Below are positions 25,304-34,048 of a stretch of DNA of 64,000 nt, one piece after another; position 1 is the first letter of the stretch; every line of letters starts with the position of its first letter. Under the pieces are notes generated by a model, which was not told the DNA's origin, ran no database searches, and worked only from the letters and a program-made list of their open reading frames with translations. The position numbers were made by a program, and so were the translations under genes. Source of the DNA: Pyxidicoccus caerfyrddinensis (GTDB lineage Bacteria > Myxococcota > Myxococcia > Myxococcales > Myxococcaceae); the NCBI RefSeq assembly GCF_010894405.1, contig NZ_JAAIYA010000018.1, positions 1 to 64,000 of the forward strand, read 5' to 3'.

Positions 25304-27148
25304 TCAGTACTCCTCCACGGAGTGCCCGGCCACCACCTGGGTGATGGCCTGGTTCATCACCCGCTCGATGAAGGGCCGCGACGCCTCGTCCAGCGTGTGC
25401 ACGGCCTCCTTCAGCTTCAGGTGGTCCTCGCCCTTCATCAGCTCGCGCACGCGCGCCATGCCCGCGTCGATGGCGGGGCGCTCGCCTTCCTGGAGGAGGT
25501 CGCCGTGCTCACGCAACTGGCGCTCGGCCTCGGCGAGGACGCGCTCGGCGTCCACGCGCTGCTCGCGCACCTGCCGGGCCTGGATGTCCTCCTCCGCGTG
25601 ATCGATGGAGTCGAGCAGCATCTGCTCGATTTCCTCGTCGGTGAGGCCGTGGCTCGGCTTGACGGTGATGGACTGGCTGACGCCGGTGCTCTGCTCCTTC
25701 GCGCTCACGGAGAGGATGCCGTCCGCGTCCACGCTGAAGCGCACCTCCACCCGCGCCATGCCCGCCGCCAGCGGCGGAATGCCGGAGAGGGTGAAGCGCG
25801 CGAGGCTGCGGTTGTCCTGCACCAGCTCGCGCTCGCCTTGCACCACGTGCACGTCCAGGCCCGTCTGCCCGTCCTTGAAGGTGGTGAAGACCTGGGCCGC
25901 CGCCATGGGGATGGTGGAGTTGCGCGGAATGAGCTTCTCGGTGATGCCGCCCATCGTCTCCAGCCCGAGCGACAGCGGAATCACGTCCAGCAGCAGCACG
26001 TCGTCCTGGCGGTCGACGGTGGTGAGCAGGTTGGCCAGCACCGCCGCGCCCATGGCCACCACCTGGTCCGGGTCGATGTCACCCAGCGGCTCGCGGCCGA
26101 ACACCTCCGCCACGTACCGGCGCACCGCCGGCACGCGCGTGGCTCCGCCCACGAGGACGACGCCGTCCAATTCGGCCGCCGTCACGCCCGCGTCCTTCAG
26201 CGCCCGCCGGCACACCAGCCCCGTCTTCTGCACGAGCGGCTGAATCCACGCGTCGAAGTCCGCGCGCTTCACCGTCTGCGTGTGGCTGCCCACGGTGAGC
26301 TGCACCTCGGGCGCGTCGGTGAGCGCCTCCTTCGCCTTGCGCGAGGCCGCCAGCACCTCTGCCACCAGCGAGGGCGAGGGCTCCGTCACGCCCATCGTCT
26401 GCAGCACGTGCTGGGCAATCACGCGGTCGAAGTCGTCGCCGCCCAGCGCGGAGTCGCCGCCGGTGGACTTCACCTCGAAGATGCCGTCCTCCAGCTTGAG
26501 GATGGAGACGTCGAAGGTGCCGCCGCCGAGGTCATAGACGGCGTAGGTGCCCTGGCTGCCCTTGTCCAGGCCGTAGGCCAGTGCTGCGGCGGTGGGCTCG
26601 TTGAGCAGCCGCAGCACCTCCAGCCCGGCCAGCCGGCCCGCGTCCTTGGTGGCCTGCCGCTGGGCGTCGTCGAAGTAGGCAGGCACGGTGATGACCGCCT
26701 GCTCCACCTTGGTGGAGAAGTGCGCTTCCGCGCGGCGCTTGAGGGCGCGCAGCACCTCGCCGGACACTTCAATCGGCGTCACGGGCGTGCCACCGGCCAC
26801 GTCGAAGCGGACCACCTTGGCGCCGGGGACGAAGCGGTAGTGCCCCAGCTTGCGCGTCTCCGCGTCGTCCGGGCTGCGGCCCATGAAGCGCTTCACGGAG
26901 GCAATGGTGTCGTCGGGGTGCTCGGGCGCCAGGCGCCGGGCCCGTGCGCCGACCACCACGCCGCCGTCCTTCGCGTAGTGCACGACGGAGGGCAAAAGCA
27001 GCGAGTCCCCCTCGTCCACCGGGACGCAGCGGGGCTTGTCCTGGACCACCGCCGCGACGAGCGAGTTGGTGGTGCCCAGGTCGATGCCCACTGCCTGCCC
27101 CTTGGGCTTCAGCGGGTCGTGGATCTGCAGGTAGCCGTTCTTGCTCAC
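25304..27148 (-). CDS. hscA: Fe-S cluster assembly Hsp70 chaperone HscA
   Basis: A 614-residue specialised Hsp70 that works with HscB to transfer clusters from IscU. The ATPase domain begins GIDLGTTNSLVAAV, has the DLGGGTFDVSILKLEDG phosphate loop and VVLVGGATRVPAVR, followed by the substrate-binding domain (about 380-500) and an alpha-helical lid. It starts at GTG 27148, with GTGA overlapping the hscB stop, so translation is coupled. HscA rather than DnaK is indicated by the isc context and length, and by the absence of the long acidic DnaK tail. Confidence 0.94.
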   Translation of the reverse strand: MSKNGYLQIHDPLKPKGQAVGIDLGTTNSLVAAVVQDKPRCVPVDEGDSLLLPSVVHYAKDGGVVVGARARRLAPEHPDDTIASVKRFMGRSPDDAETRKLGHYRFVPGAKVVRFDVAGGTPVTPIEVSGEVLRALKRRAEAHFSTKVEQAVITVPAYFDDAQRQATKDAGRLAGLEVLRLLNEPTAAALAYGLDKGSQGTYAVYDLGGGTFDVSILKLEDGIFEVKSTGGDSALGGDDFDRVIAQHVLQTMGVTEPSPSLVAEVLAASRKAKEALTDAPEVQLTVGSHTQTVKRADFDAWIQPLVQKTGLVCRRALKDAGVTAAELDGVVLVGGATRVPAVRRYVAEVFGREPLGDIDPDQVVAMGAAVLANLLTTVDRQDDVLLLDVIPLSLGLETMGGITEKLIPRNSTIPMAAAQVFTTFKDGQTGLDVHVVQGERELVQDNRSLARFTLSGIPPLAAGMARVEVRFSVDADGILSVSAKEQSTGVSQSITVKPSHGLTDEEIEQMLLDSIDHAEEDIQARQVREQRVDAERVLAEAERQLREHGDLLQEGERPAIDAGMARVRELMKGEDHLKLKEAVHTLDEASRPFIERVMNQAITQVVAGHSVEEY

Positions 27149-27693
27149 GACAGACTCTCCTCCTCGAACGCGTCCACCTGCTCGAGGAAGCGCGTGAAGT
27201 AGCGCACCCGCCCCAGCGCGTGCGATGCCTTTTTCACCAGGTCTGCTCCCCCGCCACCCCCTTCGAGGGCACGCAGGGTACCGGCCGCTTCAGCGAGCGC
27301 CGCCTTGCGCCGGGCCTCCACGTCGGTGGCCATGCTCCGCGCGCGGGCGAGGTCCTTCTTCTCCATGGCGCCGTCCAGGGCCTCGCGCAGCTCCATGACC
27401 TCCTCCAGGAACTCCAGCGGCATGTCCTTCTGGGCGCCCGCGTCCTCGCGGTCCAGGTCGATGCCGTGCAGCTTGAGGAGGTAGAAGGCGCGGCGCACCG
27501 GGTCCTTCAGCGTCTTGAAGGCCTCGTTGAGGGCGGTGGTTCCCTCCAGCGCCTTGAGCCGCTCGCGCGCGTCCGCCTGCGCCACCCGGTCCGGGTGCCA
27601 CAGGAGCGACAGCTCGCGGTACTGCTTCTCCAGCGCCGGCACGTCCACGTCGTAGGCGCGGGGCAGCCCGAAGACGTCGAAGTGGGTCCTCAC
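27145..27693 (-). CDS. hscB: Fe-S assembly J-domain co-chaperone HscB
   Basis: A 182-residue J protein that delivers IscU to HscA. The J domain occupies residues 1-75, with the HPD triad in LLWHPDRVAQ. The C-terminal three-helix IscU-binding domain includes DMPLEFLEEVMELREAL, the family's recognition helix. Start GTG 27693 (VRTHFDVFGLPR) is preceded by GGAG at about 9 nt and matches where HscB proteins start. It lies 98 bp after iscA, with an intrinsic terminator in the gap, and overlaps hscA by 4 bp. Confidence 0.92.
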   Translation of the reverse strand: MRTHFDVFGLPRAYDVDVPALEKQYRELSLLWHPDRVAQADARERLKALEGTTALNEAFKTLKDPVRRAFYLLKLHGIDLDREDAGAQKDMPLEFLEEVMELREALDGAMEKKDLARARSMATDVEARRKAALAEAAGTLRALEGGGGGADLVKKASHALGRVRYFTRFLEQVDAFEEESLS

Positions 27694-27721
27694 GGGGGCT
27701 TTCTCCAAGAAGGGTGACAAA

Positions 27722-27750
27722 CGAAAAGGGCCCGGCAGCTGGCCGGGCCC
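27722..27750 (-). terminator. Intrinsic terminator/attenuator between iscA and hscB
   Basis: On the minus strand a perfect 9-bp stem, GGGCCCGGC and GCCGGGCCC, with a 5-nt loop is followed by TTTTCG. It sits inside the isc operon, 42 bp after iscA and 29 bp before hscB. It should lower read-through, so hscB-hscA-fdx would be made in smaller amounts than iscSUA unless another promoter exists. Confidence 0.75.
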
Positions 27751-27791
27751 GGGTGACGGTGGCTCCCGCCGTGGGAGGGGGAACTCCAAGG

Positions 27792-28193
27792 TCAGACGGA
27801 GAAGCTCTCTCCGCAGCCGCAGGCGGCCTTGATGTTGGGGTTGTTCAGCTTGAACCCCGAGGCCATCAGCGTCTGCTCGAACACCAGCTCCGTGCCGATG
27901 AGGTACAGGTAGCTCTTCGGGTCCACGAAGACGCGCACGCCGTCCTTCTCGAAGACCTTGTCGCGCTCGCGGGACTTCTCGGACCACTCCATGGAGTACT
28001 GGAGGCCCGAGCACCCGCCGCCCTTCACGGCCAGCCGCAGGCCGGCCTCGGGCGTCTGGCGCTGCTCGAGCAGCTCCTTCAGCCGGGCCACCGCGCTGTC
28101 CGCGATGGTGATGCCCTTGGGGGCGGGCTTCGCCACGGGCGCGGTGGCAGGCGTCGGGCTCTGCATCGTCTCCTGGGTCGCCTGCTCACTCAT
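27792..28193 (-). CDS. iscA: A-type Fe-S carrier (IscA/ErpA family)
   Basis: A 133-residue A-type carrier that receives and passes on Fe-S clusters. The three conserved cysteines are present: one in KGGGCSGLQYSMEW and two in the C-terminal CGCGESF. The N-terminal 25 residues are an extra Ala/Pro/Thr-rich tail not found in E. coli IscA, possibly disordered. It starts 21 bp after iscU. ErpA is an alternative name; the operon position favours IscA. Confidence 0.92.
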   Translation of the reverse strand: MSEQATQETMQSPTPATAPVAKPAPKGITIADSAVARLKELLEQRQTPEAGLRLAVKGGGCSGLQYSMEWSEKSRERDKVFEKDGVRVFVDPKSYLYLIGTELVFEQTLMASGFKLNNPNIKAACGCGESFSV

Positions 28194-28214
28194 GGGTGTC
28201 TCTCCCTTCCCGCC

Positions 28215-28616
28215 TCAGGACGCCTTCGCCTGGCGCGCGGCGCGCTTCTTCTTGAAGTCCTCGATGGCCGCCTTGATGGCGTCCTCGGCCAGCACGGAGC
28301 AGTGGATCTTCACCGGCGGCAGGGACAGCTCGCGAGCCACGTCCTTGTTGGAGATGGTCATCGCCTCGTCCACCGTCTTGCCCTTCACCCACTCGGTGAC
28401 GAGCGACGAGGAGGCGATGGCCGAGCCACAGCCGAAGGTCTTGAACCGCGCATCCTCGATGCGACCGTCGTCCGTGATCTTCAGCTGGAGCCGCATCACG
28501 TCACCGCAAGCGGGCGCGCCCACCAGACCGGTGCCGACGTTGGGGTCTTCCTTGTCCATCGTCCCGACGTTGCGGGGGTTCTCGTAGTGGTCGATGACCT
28601 TGTCGCTGTAAGCCAT
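28215..28616 (-). CDS. iscU: Fe-S cluster scaffold protein IscU
   Basis: A 133-residue scaffold on which IscS builds [2Fe-2S] clusters. The ligands are Cys in GAPACGDVM, Cys in FKTFGCGSAIASSS, and Cys in LPPVKIHCSVLAEDAI, together with Asp in ACGD. The LPPVK loop is the HscA recognition motif, present intact. ATG 28616 is used (AYSDKVIDHYENPRNVG), the normal IscU N-terminus. Confidence 0.95.
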   Translation of the reverse strand: MAYSDKVIDHYENPRNVGTMDKEDPNVGTGLVGAPACGDVMRLQLKITDDGRIEDARFKTFGCGSAIASSSLVTEWVKGKTVDEAMTISNKDVARELSLPPVKIHCSVLAEDAIKAAIEDFKKKRAARQAKAS

Positions 28617-28740
28617 GTCGACTCCTTCAACGAATGCTTCGCACCAAAGGTTCCGGAGGGCAATGCCCCCCGTGCGAGGGGCCATGCGCTCCGCTGTATG
28701 CCTGGAAAGACGGGCTTATGCGCCGTTCACTCGGAAGGCG

Positions 28741-30105
28741 CTAGTGCGCCGTCCACTCGATCGACTTGAGGTCGATGCCTTCCTTGGCCATCTCGTAGAG
28801 CGGGCTCATCTCGCGCAGCTTGCGGACCTTGTCCACCACCAGCTTCACCACGTAGTCGACTTCCTCGTCGGTGGTGAAGCGGCCCAGGCCGAAGCGGATG
28901 GAGCTGTGCGCCAGCTCCTCGTCCACGCCCAGTGCCCGGAGCACGTAGGACGGCTCCAGCGAGGCGGACGTGCAGGCGGACCCGGAGGACACCGCCACGT
29001 CCTTGATGCCCATCATCAGGGACTCACCCTCGGCGTGGGCGAAGGAGATGTTGAGGTTGCCCGGCAGCCGGTGCTCCATGGAGCCGTTGATGATGGTCAT
29101 GTCCAGCGCGTCGGTGAGCCCCTTCCGGAGCTTCTCGCGCAGCCGGAGGATGCGAGCGGCCTCGTCAGGCAGCTCCTTGCGGGCGAATTCCGCCGCCGCG
29201 CCGAAGCCGACGATGGCCGCGACATTGAGGGTGCCGGAGCGCATGCCGCGCTCATGCCCGCCGCCGTCGATGATGGGGGCGATGCGCACGCGCGGCTTGC
29301 GGCGCACGTAGAGGGCGCCGACGCCCTTGGGCCCGTACATCTTGTGGGCGGTGATGGACGCGAGGTCCACCTTCATGGCCTCCACGTCGAAGGGCACCTT
29401 GCCAATGCCCTGCACCGCGTCGCAGTGGAAGAGCACGCCCTTCGCACGGCAGAGGGCGCCAATCTCCGCGATGGGCTGCACGGTGCCAATCTCGTTGTTG
29501 GCGAACATGATGGAGACGAGCACCGTCTTCGGCGTCATCGCCGCGGCCAGCTTCTCCATGCTCACCCGGCCGTCGGGCTCCACGTCCAGGTAGGTGACGC
29601 GCGCGCCGCCGGTGGGGCGCTCCGCCCACTTCAGGTAGACGGCGTCGTTCTCCACGTCGTACTTCGCCGCCAGCTCCGCGAGGTTGTCCTCGGTGACGTC
29701 CTGTCCGGACAGCTCGCCCAGGCGCAGCGCCTTCAGCTCGTCCAGGCGCTCCTGGCGCACGCGCTCCAGGCGCTTGCAGGTGTCCAGGATGGCCTTGTGC
29801 TCCGTCTTGAGGGTGATGATGTGGTCACCCTTCGACTTGTAGAACTCGATGACGCCCTTGATGGCCAGGTTGTCGGACTCGGTGGCGCCGGAGGTGAAGA
29901 CGATTTCCTGCTCGGACGCGCCGATGAGCTCGGCCACCTGCTGGCGGGCCTTCTTCACGGCTGCCTCGGCCTTCCAGCCGAACACGTGATTGCGGCTGGC
30001 CGCGTTGCCGAAGTCCTCACGCAGGTAGGGGAGCATGAGCTCCAGCACCCGCGGGTCCAGCGGCGTGGTGGCGTGGTAGTCCATGTAGATCGGCAGCTTC
30101 ACCAT
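28741..30105 (-). CDS. iscS: Cysteine desulfurase IscS
   Basis: A 454-residue PLP enzyme that takes sulfur from cysteine for Fe-S clusters and thio-modified tRNA. It starts LPIYMDYHATTPLDPRV. The PLP Lys is in SITAHKMYGPKGVGALYV, and the mobile-loop active-site Cys is in SSGSACTSASLEPS. It is about 50 residues longer than the E. coli enzyme because of an insert near residues 90-160. ATG 30105 is chosen; GTG 30117 would add four residues. It is the first gene of the leftward isc operon. No iscR precedes it; the upstream gene is divergent. Confidence 0.95.
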   Translation of the reverse strand: MVKLPIYMDYHATTPLDPRVLELMLPYLREDFGNAASRNHVFGWKAEAAVKKARQQVAELIGASEQEIVFTSGATESDNLAIKGVIEFYKSKGDHIITLKTEHKAILDTCKRLERVRQERLDELKALRLGELSGQDVTEDNLAELAAKYDVENDAVYLKWAERPTGGARVTYLDVEPDGRVSMEKLAAAMTPKTVLVSIMFANNEIGTVQPIAEIGALCRAKGVLFHCDAVQGIGKVPFDVEAMKVDLASITAHKMYGPKGVGALYVRRKPRVRIAPIIDGGGHERGMRSGTLNVAAIVGFGAAAEFARKELPDEAARILRLREKLRKGLTDALDMTIINGSMEHRLPGNLNISFAHAEGESLMMGIKDVAVSSGSACTSASLEPSYVLRALGVDEELAHSSIRFGLGRFTTDEEVDYVVKLVVDKVRKLREMSPLYEMAKEGIDLKSIEWTAH

Positions 30106-30193
30106 TGGGTCCAACACCTTCCTGTAGGGGGGCTTCCACCTCCCCCGCGCCCCGGCGCCTTCGGGAGGCGCGCCGCAGGGGACTCACACCGGC

Positions 30194-30248
30194 CCACATG
30201 AATGTGGACCGGACTGGTCAAATATAAAAAGGGGTGCCCTCGGGTCAA
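30194..30248 (-). promoter_or_regulatory. isc operon promoter with overlapping inverted repeat
   Basis: On the minus strand a sigma70-type promoter is visible: TTGACC (30248-30243), 16-bp spacer, TATATT (30226-30221). Just downstream, over the expected start site, lies the inverted repeat TTGACC-AGTCC-GGTCCA (30221-30205), followed by CCACAT-TC-ATGTGG (30207-30194). A repressor such as an IscR/Rrf2 protein could bind there; that is inference. The leader to iscS (30193-30106) has a GC-rich hairpin and no ORF. The remaining stretch, 30249-30484, belongs to the divergent SPFH gene and shows no further gene. Confidence 0.65.
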
Positions 30249-30484
30249 GCGAACATAAGGCGGACGTAGGACCCGGGGAGGAGGTGCTCCAGTGGGGAGC
30301 TGGAAGCGCTCCTGATTGATGCGCCGGGGTTGAACGCCGCGCCGCCGTGGATCAGTCCGGCCGCGCCGTCCTGGAGCAGGGTGCGCCGGAATGGCGCGGC
30401 CCCTTCGCCCAAAGGCCTGATTTCCCGGCAGGCCATGCCTTGGCCGACCGCCTGCACAGAGGGCGTGTCGCAAGGGAGGCAGGC

Positions 30485-32545
30485 ATGAGCTCGAACACGA
30501 AGCAGGCGGCCAAGGCGAAGGAGTTCTCCGAGTCCGGTGAGGCAGGAGGCCGGACGCAGCTCGTCCGCGTGGACGGCGGCGGCGGTGGTGACGGGAGGAA
30601 TCCCCGCCACATCGAGGGCTGGCGCGCGGGCAAGCCGGTGGAGGACCCGGAGAAGATGAAGCGCTGGGGGCTCGTCACCGCGCGGCCGAGCGAGTTCCTC
30701 GTGCACATGCGGCGCGGCCGGTTGCGCGAGGTCAGCGGCCAGGGCGCCAGCTGCTTCAAGCTGCCGGGTGACTCGGTGGCGATTGTCCCCACCAGCATCC
30801 AGCGCCTCCAGTTCACCGCGGACCAGGTGACGAACGAGAAGGTGGGCGTGGCGGTGACGGGCCTGGCGGTGTACCGAATCGCCGACCCGCTGGTGGCCTT
30901 CCGCATGCTGAACTTCTCCTTCCCGGAGCGGGCCCAGGAGAAGCTGGCGGAGCTCTTGCGCGAGATGTTCGTGGGCGCGGCGCGGCGCCTCGTGGCGAAC
31001 ATGTCCGTGGAGGAGTGCCTCTCCAGGCGCAAGGAGGGCATCGCCGCGGAGCTGATGCGCGAGATTGCGCCGGTGGTGGCGGGCAAGGGCAAGCTGGAGG
31101 ACCAGTCCGACGCGGGCTGGGGCGTCATCCTCGACACGATTGAAATCCAGGACGTGCGCGTCCTGTCCGCCACCGTCTTCGAGAACATGCAGGCGCGCTT
31201 CCGCCGCGAGCAGGAGCGGCAGGCGCGCGAGGCGGAGCTGGCCAAGGAGCGCTTCGTCCACCGCGAGGAGACGGAGGCCGAGCGGCAGCTCAGCCTGCAG
31301 AGGCTGGCCGCGGAAGAACAGGTGCGCCAGAAGCGGCAGGTGGCGGACGAGCAGGCCCGGCTGGAGGCGCTGGCGGTGGAGGCGCGCGTCGCCGAGGCGA
31401 AGCTCGCCCAGGAGCGCACGCTGAAGCAGGAGCAGGCCACGGTGGAGCGCGAGGTGGCGCTGACCAAGCTGGCCGCGGAGCAGGAGGTCCGCCAGAAGAA
31501 GCAGCTCTCCGACGAGCAGGCCAAGCTGGAGGCGCTGGCCGCCGAGTCGCGCCTGTCCGAGGCGAAGATTGTCTCCGAGCGCGCGCTGTCCACCAGCCGC
31601 GCGCAGGTGGAGATGGAGAAGCTGCAGCGCGAGCAGGAGGCGGAAGTCGCCCGCCAGCGCATGGCGCTGGAGCAGCTCAAGCGCGAGCAGGACGCGGACG
31701 TGCACCGCGCGAAGCTGGAGCTGGAGCAGCTCAAGCTGGCGCAGGAGGCCGAGGCCGCGCAGGCGAAGGTGGAGCTGGTGCGCCTGCAGCGCGTGCAGGA
31801 GGCGGAGGCCGCGAAGTCGCAGATGGAGCTGGCCCGCCAGCAGCGCGAGGCGGAGCTGGAGCTGGCGCGGCAGGAGCGCGAGCAGCAGCTGGAACTGGCG
31901 CGGCTGCAGCGCGAGCAGGAGGCGGAGGCCACCAAGGCGCGCATGGAGCTGGCGCGGCAGCAGCGCGAGCAGGAAATCGAGCTGGCGGCCCAGCAGCACG
32001 AGCAGGAGCTGTCGCTGGAGAAGCAGAAGCGCGAGCAGGAGGTGGAGCTGGCGAAGCTGCGCCAGGAGCAGGAGGCGGAAGCGGAGAAGGGCCGCATGGT
32101 GTTGGAGCGCATGCGCCGCGAGCAGGAGCAGACGACGGCGCGCCACGAGGCGCTGCTCGCCGAGCACCAGCAGGAGGCGGAGCGGCTGCACGCGGAGCTC
32201 CAGGTGGTGCAGGCCCGCAGGGCCATTGTCGAGACGGAGGTGGCCATCGCCGAGCTGCGCGTGCGCAAGGACCGGGCGCACCAGGACCTGGAGCTGGGCA
32301 AGGCAAAGGCGCTGCGCGACATCGAGAACAGCGTGAGCGCGGAGGTCATCCAGATGACGCTGGCGCAGCAGCTGCCGCAGGTGGCTGCCGCCTTCCAGCA
32401 GAAGATGGGCGAGGTGCACGTCACCGCGGTGGATGGAGCGAACCCGTTTGGCTACATCGCCGCCGCGGTGGAGGGCGTCATGGGGCTGGCGCGCTCCGCG
32501 GGCCTCAAGGTGCCTGCCTCCTCGCCTGGTGCCACGGCGCAGTAG
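30485..32545 (+). CDS. SPFH/Band-7 protein with very long coiled coil
   Basis: A 686-residue protein. Residues about 65-235 look like an SPFH/Band-7 domain (SEFLVHMRRGRLREV, then SIQRLQFTADQVTNEKV and a GVAVTGLAVYRI strand). Residues about 240-610 are an almost unbroken Glu/Arg/Gln/Ala heptad coiled coil in REQEAEV-type repeats. The end (about 615-686) is less charged. No membrane segment or acylation Cys is visible at the N-terminus, unlike flotillins. SPFH proteins form oligomeric membrane-linked rings; a scaffold role is likely. ATG 30485 follows AAGGGAGG. Confidence 0.78.
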   Translation: MSSNTKQAAKAKEFSESGEAGGRTQLVRVDGGGGGDGRNPRHIEGWRAGKPVEDPEKMKRWGLVTARPSEFLVHMRRGRLREVSGQGASCFKLPGDSVAIVPTSIQRLQFTADQVTNEKVGVAVTGLAVYRIADPLVAFRMLNFSFPERAQEKLAELLREMFVGAARRLVANMSVEECLSRRKEGIAAELMREIAPVVAGKGKLEDQSDAGWGVILDTIEIQDVRVLSATVFENMQARFRREQERQAREAELAKERFVHREETEAERQLSLQRLAAEEQVRQKRQVADEQARLEALAVEARVAEAKLAQERTLKQEQATVEREVALTKLAAEQEVRQKKQLSDEQAKLEALAAESRLSEAKIVSERALSTSRAQVEMEKLQREQEAEVARQRMALEQLKREQDADVHRAKLELEQLKLAQEAEAAQAKVELVRLQRVQEAEAAKSQMELARQQREAELELARQEREQQLELARLQREQEAEATKARMELARQQREQEIELAAQQHEQELSLEKQKREQEVELAKLRQEQEAEAEKGRMVLERMRREQEQTTARHEALLAEHQQEAERLHAELQVVQARRAIVETEVAIAELRVRKDRAHQDLELGKAKALRDIENSVSAEVIQMTLAQQLPQVAAAFQQKMGEVHVTAVDGANPFGYIAAAVEGVMGLARSAGLKVPASSPGATAQ

Positions 32546-32605
32546 CCGGTTGCCCCGGCTCTGCGTATAGAGGGGGAGCCCCGGGGCAAACGGAGTCGAG
32601 CGCGC

Positions 32606-34048
32606 ATGGATGCGAAGAAGCTGGGAGTCGTGGCGGTGCTGGCGGGTGTGGCGGTGGCTGTGGTGCCCTGGCTGCTGCCCACCGGCCCCAACGCCGGCCT
32701 GGACGCGGCCCGGTTCCTGGAGTCGGGGAGCCTGGCGTGGGGCGCCGCGGTGGTGTTCGCCGGTGGCCTGCTCACCGCGCTGACGCCCTGCGTCTACCCG
32801 CTCATCCCGATTACCGTCTCCGTCTTCGGCGCGCGCAAGGCGGAGGGGCGGGGACGCGCGCTGCTCCTCACCTCGGCCTACATCGTGGGCATGGGGGTGG
32901 TGTTCAGCGCGCTGGGAATCCTGGCGGCGAAGACGGGGCAGGCCTTCGGCGCGCTGCTGGGGCACCCGGCGGTGGTGACGGGGCTGGCGGTGTTCCTGCT
33001 GCTGCTGGCCACGTCCATGTTCGGCGCCTTCGAGCTGGCGCTGCCGGCCAGCTGGCAGGGAAAGCTGACGTCGGTGGGTGGCGCGGGCCTGGCGGGTGCA
33101 TTCCTCATGGGCAGCGTGTCCGGCTTCCTCGCGGCGCCGTGCACCGGGCCGGTGCTGACGGGCCTCCTGGCCTTCGTGGCGAAGACGGCCAACACCACGC
33201 TGGGCGCGACGCTGCTGTTCATCTACGCGCTGGGCATCGGCGTGCCGTTCTTCCTCATCGGCGTCTTCACCGTGCGCCTGCCGCGCGGCGGCGTGTGGAT
33301 GGAGTGGGTGAAGAGCGTGCTGGGCATCATGCTGGTGGCGCTGGCCTTCAGCTACCTCAAGGACGCGATGCCCTGGGCGCGTGACGCGGTGAAGGGGCTG
33401 GGCGCGCAACTGGGACAGCTGCCGGGCGCGGCCATCGCCGCGGTGCTGGTGGTGGCCGGCATGGCGGTGGGCGCGGTGCACCGCTCGTTCAAGGAGGGCG
33501 CGCGCGACTTCTCGCTGAAGGCGCTGGGCGTGGCGCTGGTGGTGGTGGCGCTGGTGCTGCGCGGCGGCGCGCTGGACGCAGGCCCGGTGGGCGCGCTCTG
33601 GGTTCGCATGGGACTGGCCGAGCAGCCGCAGGCGCCGTCCTGGAAGTGGAACCACGTCATGCCCGCGAAGCAGGCGACGTTCTCTCCGGACGAGTTCGAG
33701 AAGGTGCTCGCGCAGGCGAAGGCGGAAGGGCGCCCGGTGCTCATCGACTTCTTCGCGGACTGGTGCGCGGCCTGCAAGGAGCTGGACCGCGAGACGTACC
33801 CCGCCGAGGAGGTCATCTCCCAGTCGGCGGAGGGGCACTTCCTCACCGTCAAGATTGATGCGACCAACAGCGAGGACAACCTGGACGCACTGATGGAGCG
33901 CTTCGGCGTGGAGGGCCTGCCCACCGTGGCCTTCGTGTCACCGCAGGGCGAGGTGCTGAAGAAGCCGCGCGTCACCGGCTTCCTGGAGCCCAGCCCGTTC
34001 GCCGCGGAGATGAAGAAGGCGCGCTGCACCGCCGGAAGCGCCTGCTAG
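32606..34048 (+). CDS. dsbD: DsbD-type thiol:disulfide interchange protein
   Basis: A 480-residue protein that carries reducing power from cytoplasmic thioredoxin to the periplasm. A signal/anchor (about 7-25) leads directly to the eight-helix DsbD beta domain (about 43-340), with the two redox cysteines in LTALTPCVYPL and LAAPCTGPVL. The C-terminal thioredoxin-fold gamma domain (about 350-475) has WCAAC at the active site. The periplasmic N-terminal alpha domain of E. coli DsbD is absent, as in many shorter homologues. Its stop overlaps the stop of the convergent DTW gene. Confidence 0.92.
   Translation: MDAKKLGVVAVLAGVAVAVVPWLLPTGPNAGLDAARFLESGSLAWGAAVVFAGGLLTALTPCVYPLIPITVSVFGARKAEGRGRALLLTSAYIVGMGVVFSALGILAAKTGQAFGALLGHPAVVTGLAVFLLLLATSMFGAFELALPASWQGKLTSVGGAGLAGAFLMGSVSGFLAAPCTGPVLTGLLAFVAKTANTTLGATLLFIYALGIGVPFFLIGVFTVRLPRGGVWMEWVKSVLGIMLVALAFSYLKDAMPWARDAVKGLGAQLGQLPGAAIAAVLVVAGMAVGAVHRSFKEGARDFSLKALGVALVVVALVLRGGALDAGPVGALWVRMGLAEQPQAPSWKWNHVMPAKQATFSPDEFEKVLAQAKAEGRPVLIDFFADWCAACKELDRETYPAEEVISQSAEGHFLTVKIDATNSEDNLDALMERFGVEGLPTVAFVSPQGEVLKKPRVTGFLEPSPFAAEMKKARCTAGSAC

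Noticed and set aside
25091..27202. A 703-codon plus-strand frame opposite hscA
   Set aside because: His/Val/Leu-rich mirror translation with no motif; hscA is complete on the other strand.
30245..33838. A 1197-codon minus-strand frame opposite the SPFH and dsbD genes
   Set aside because: Leu/Arg/His-rich low-complexity translation that mirrors the coiled-coil codons of the plus strand; no recognisable fold.
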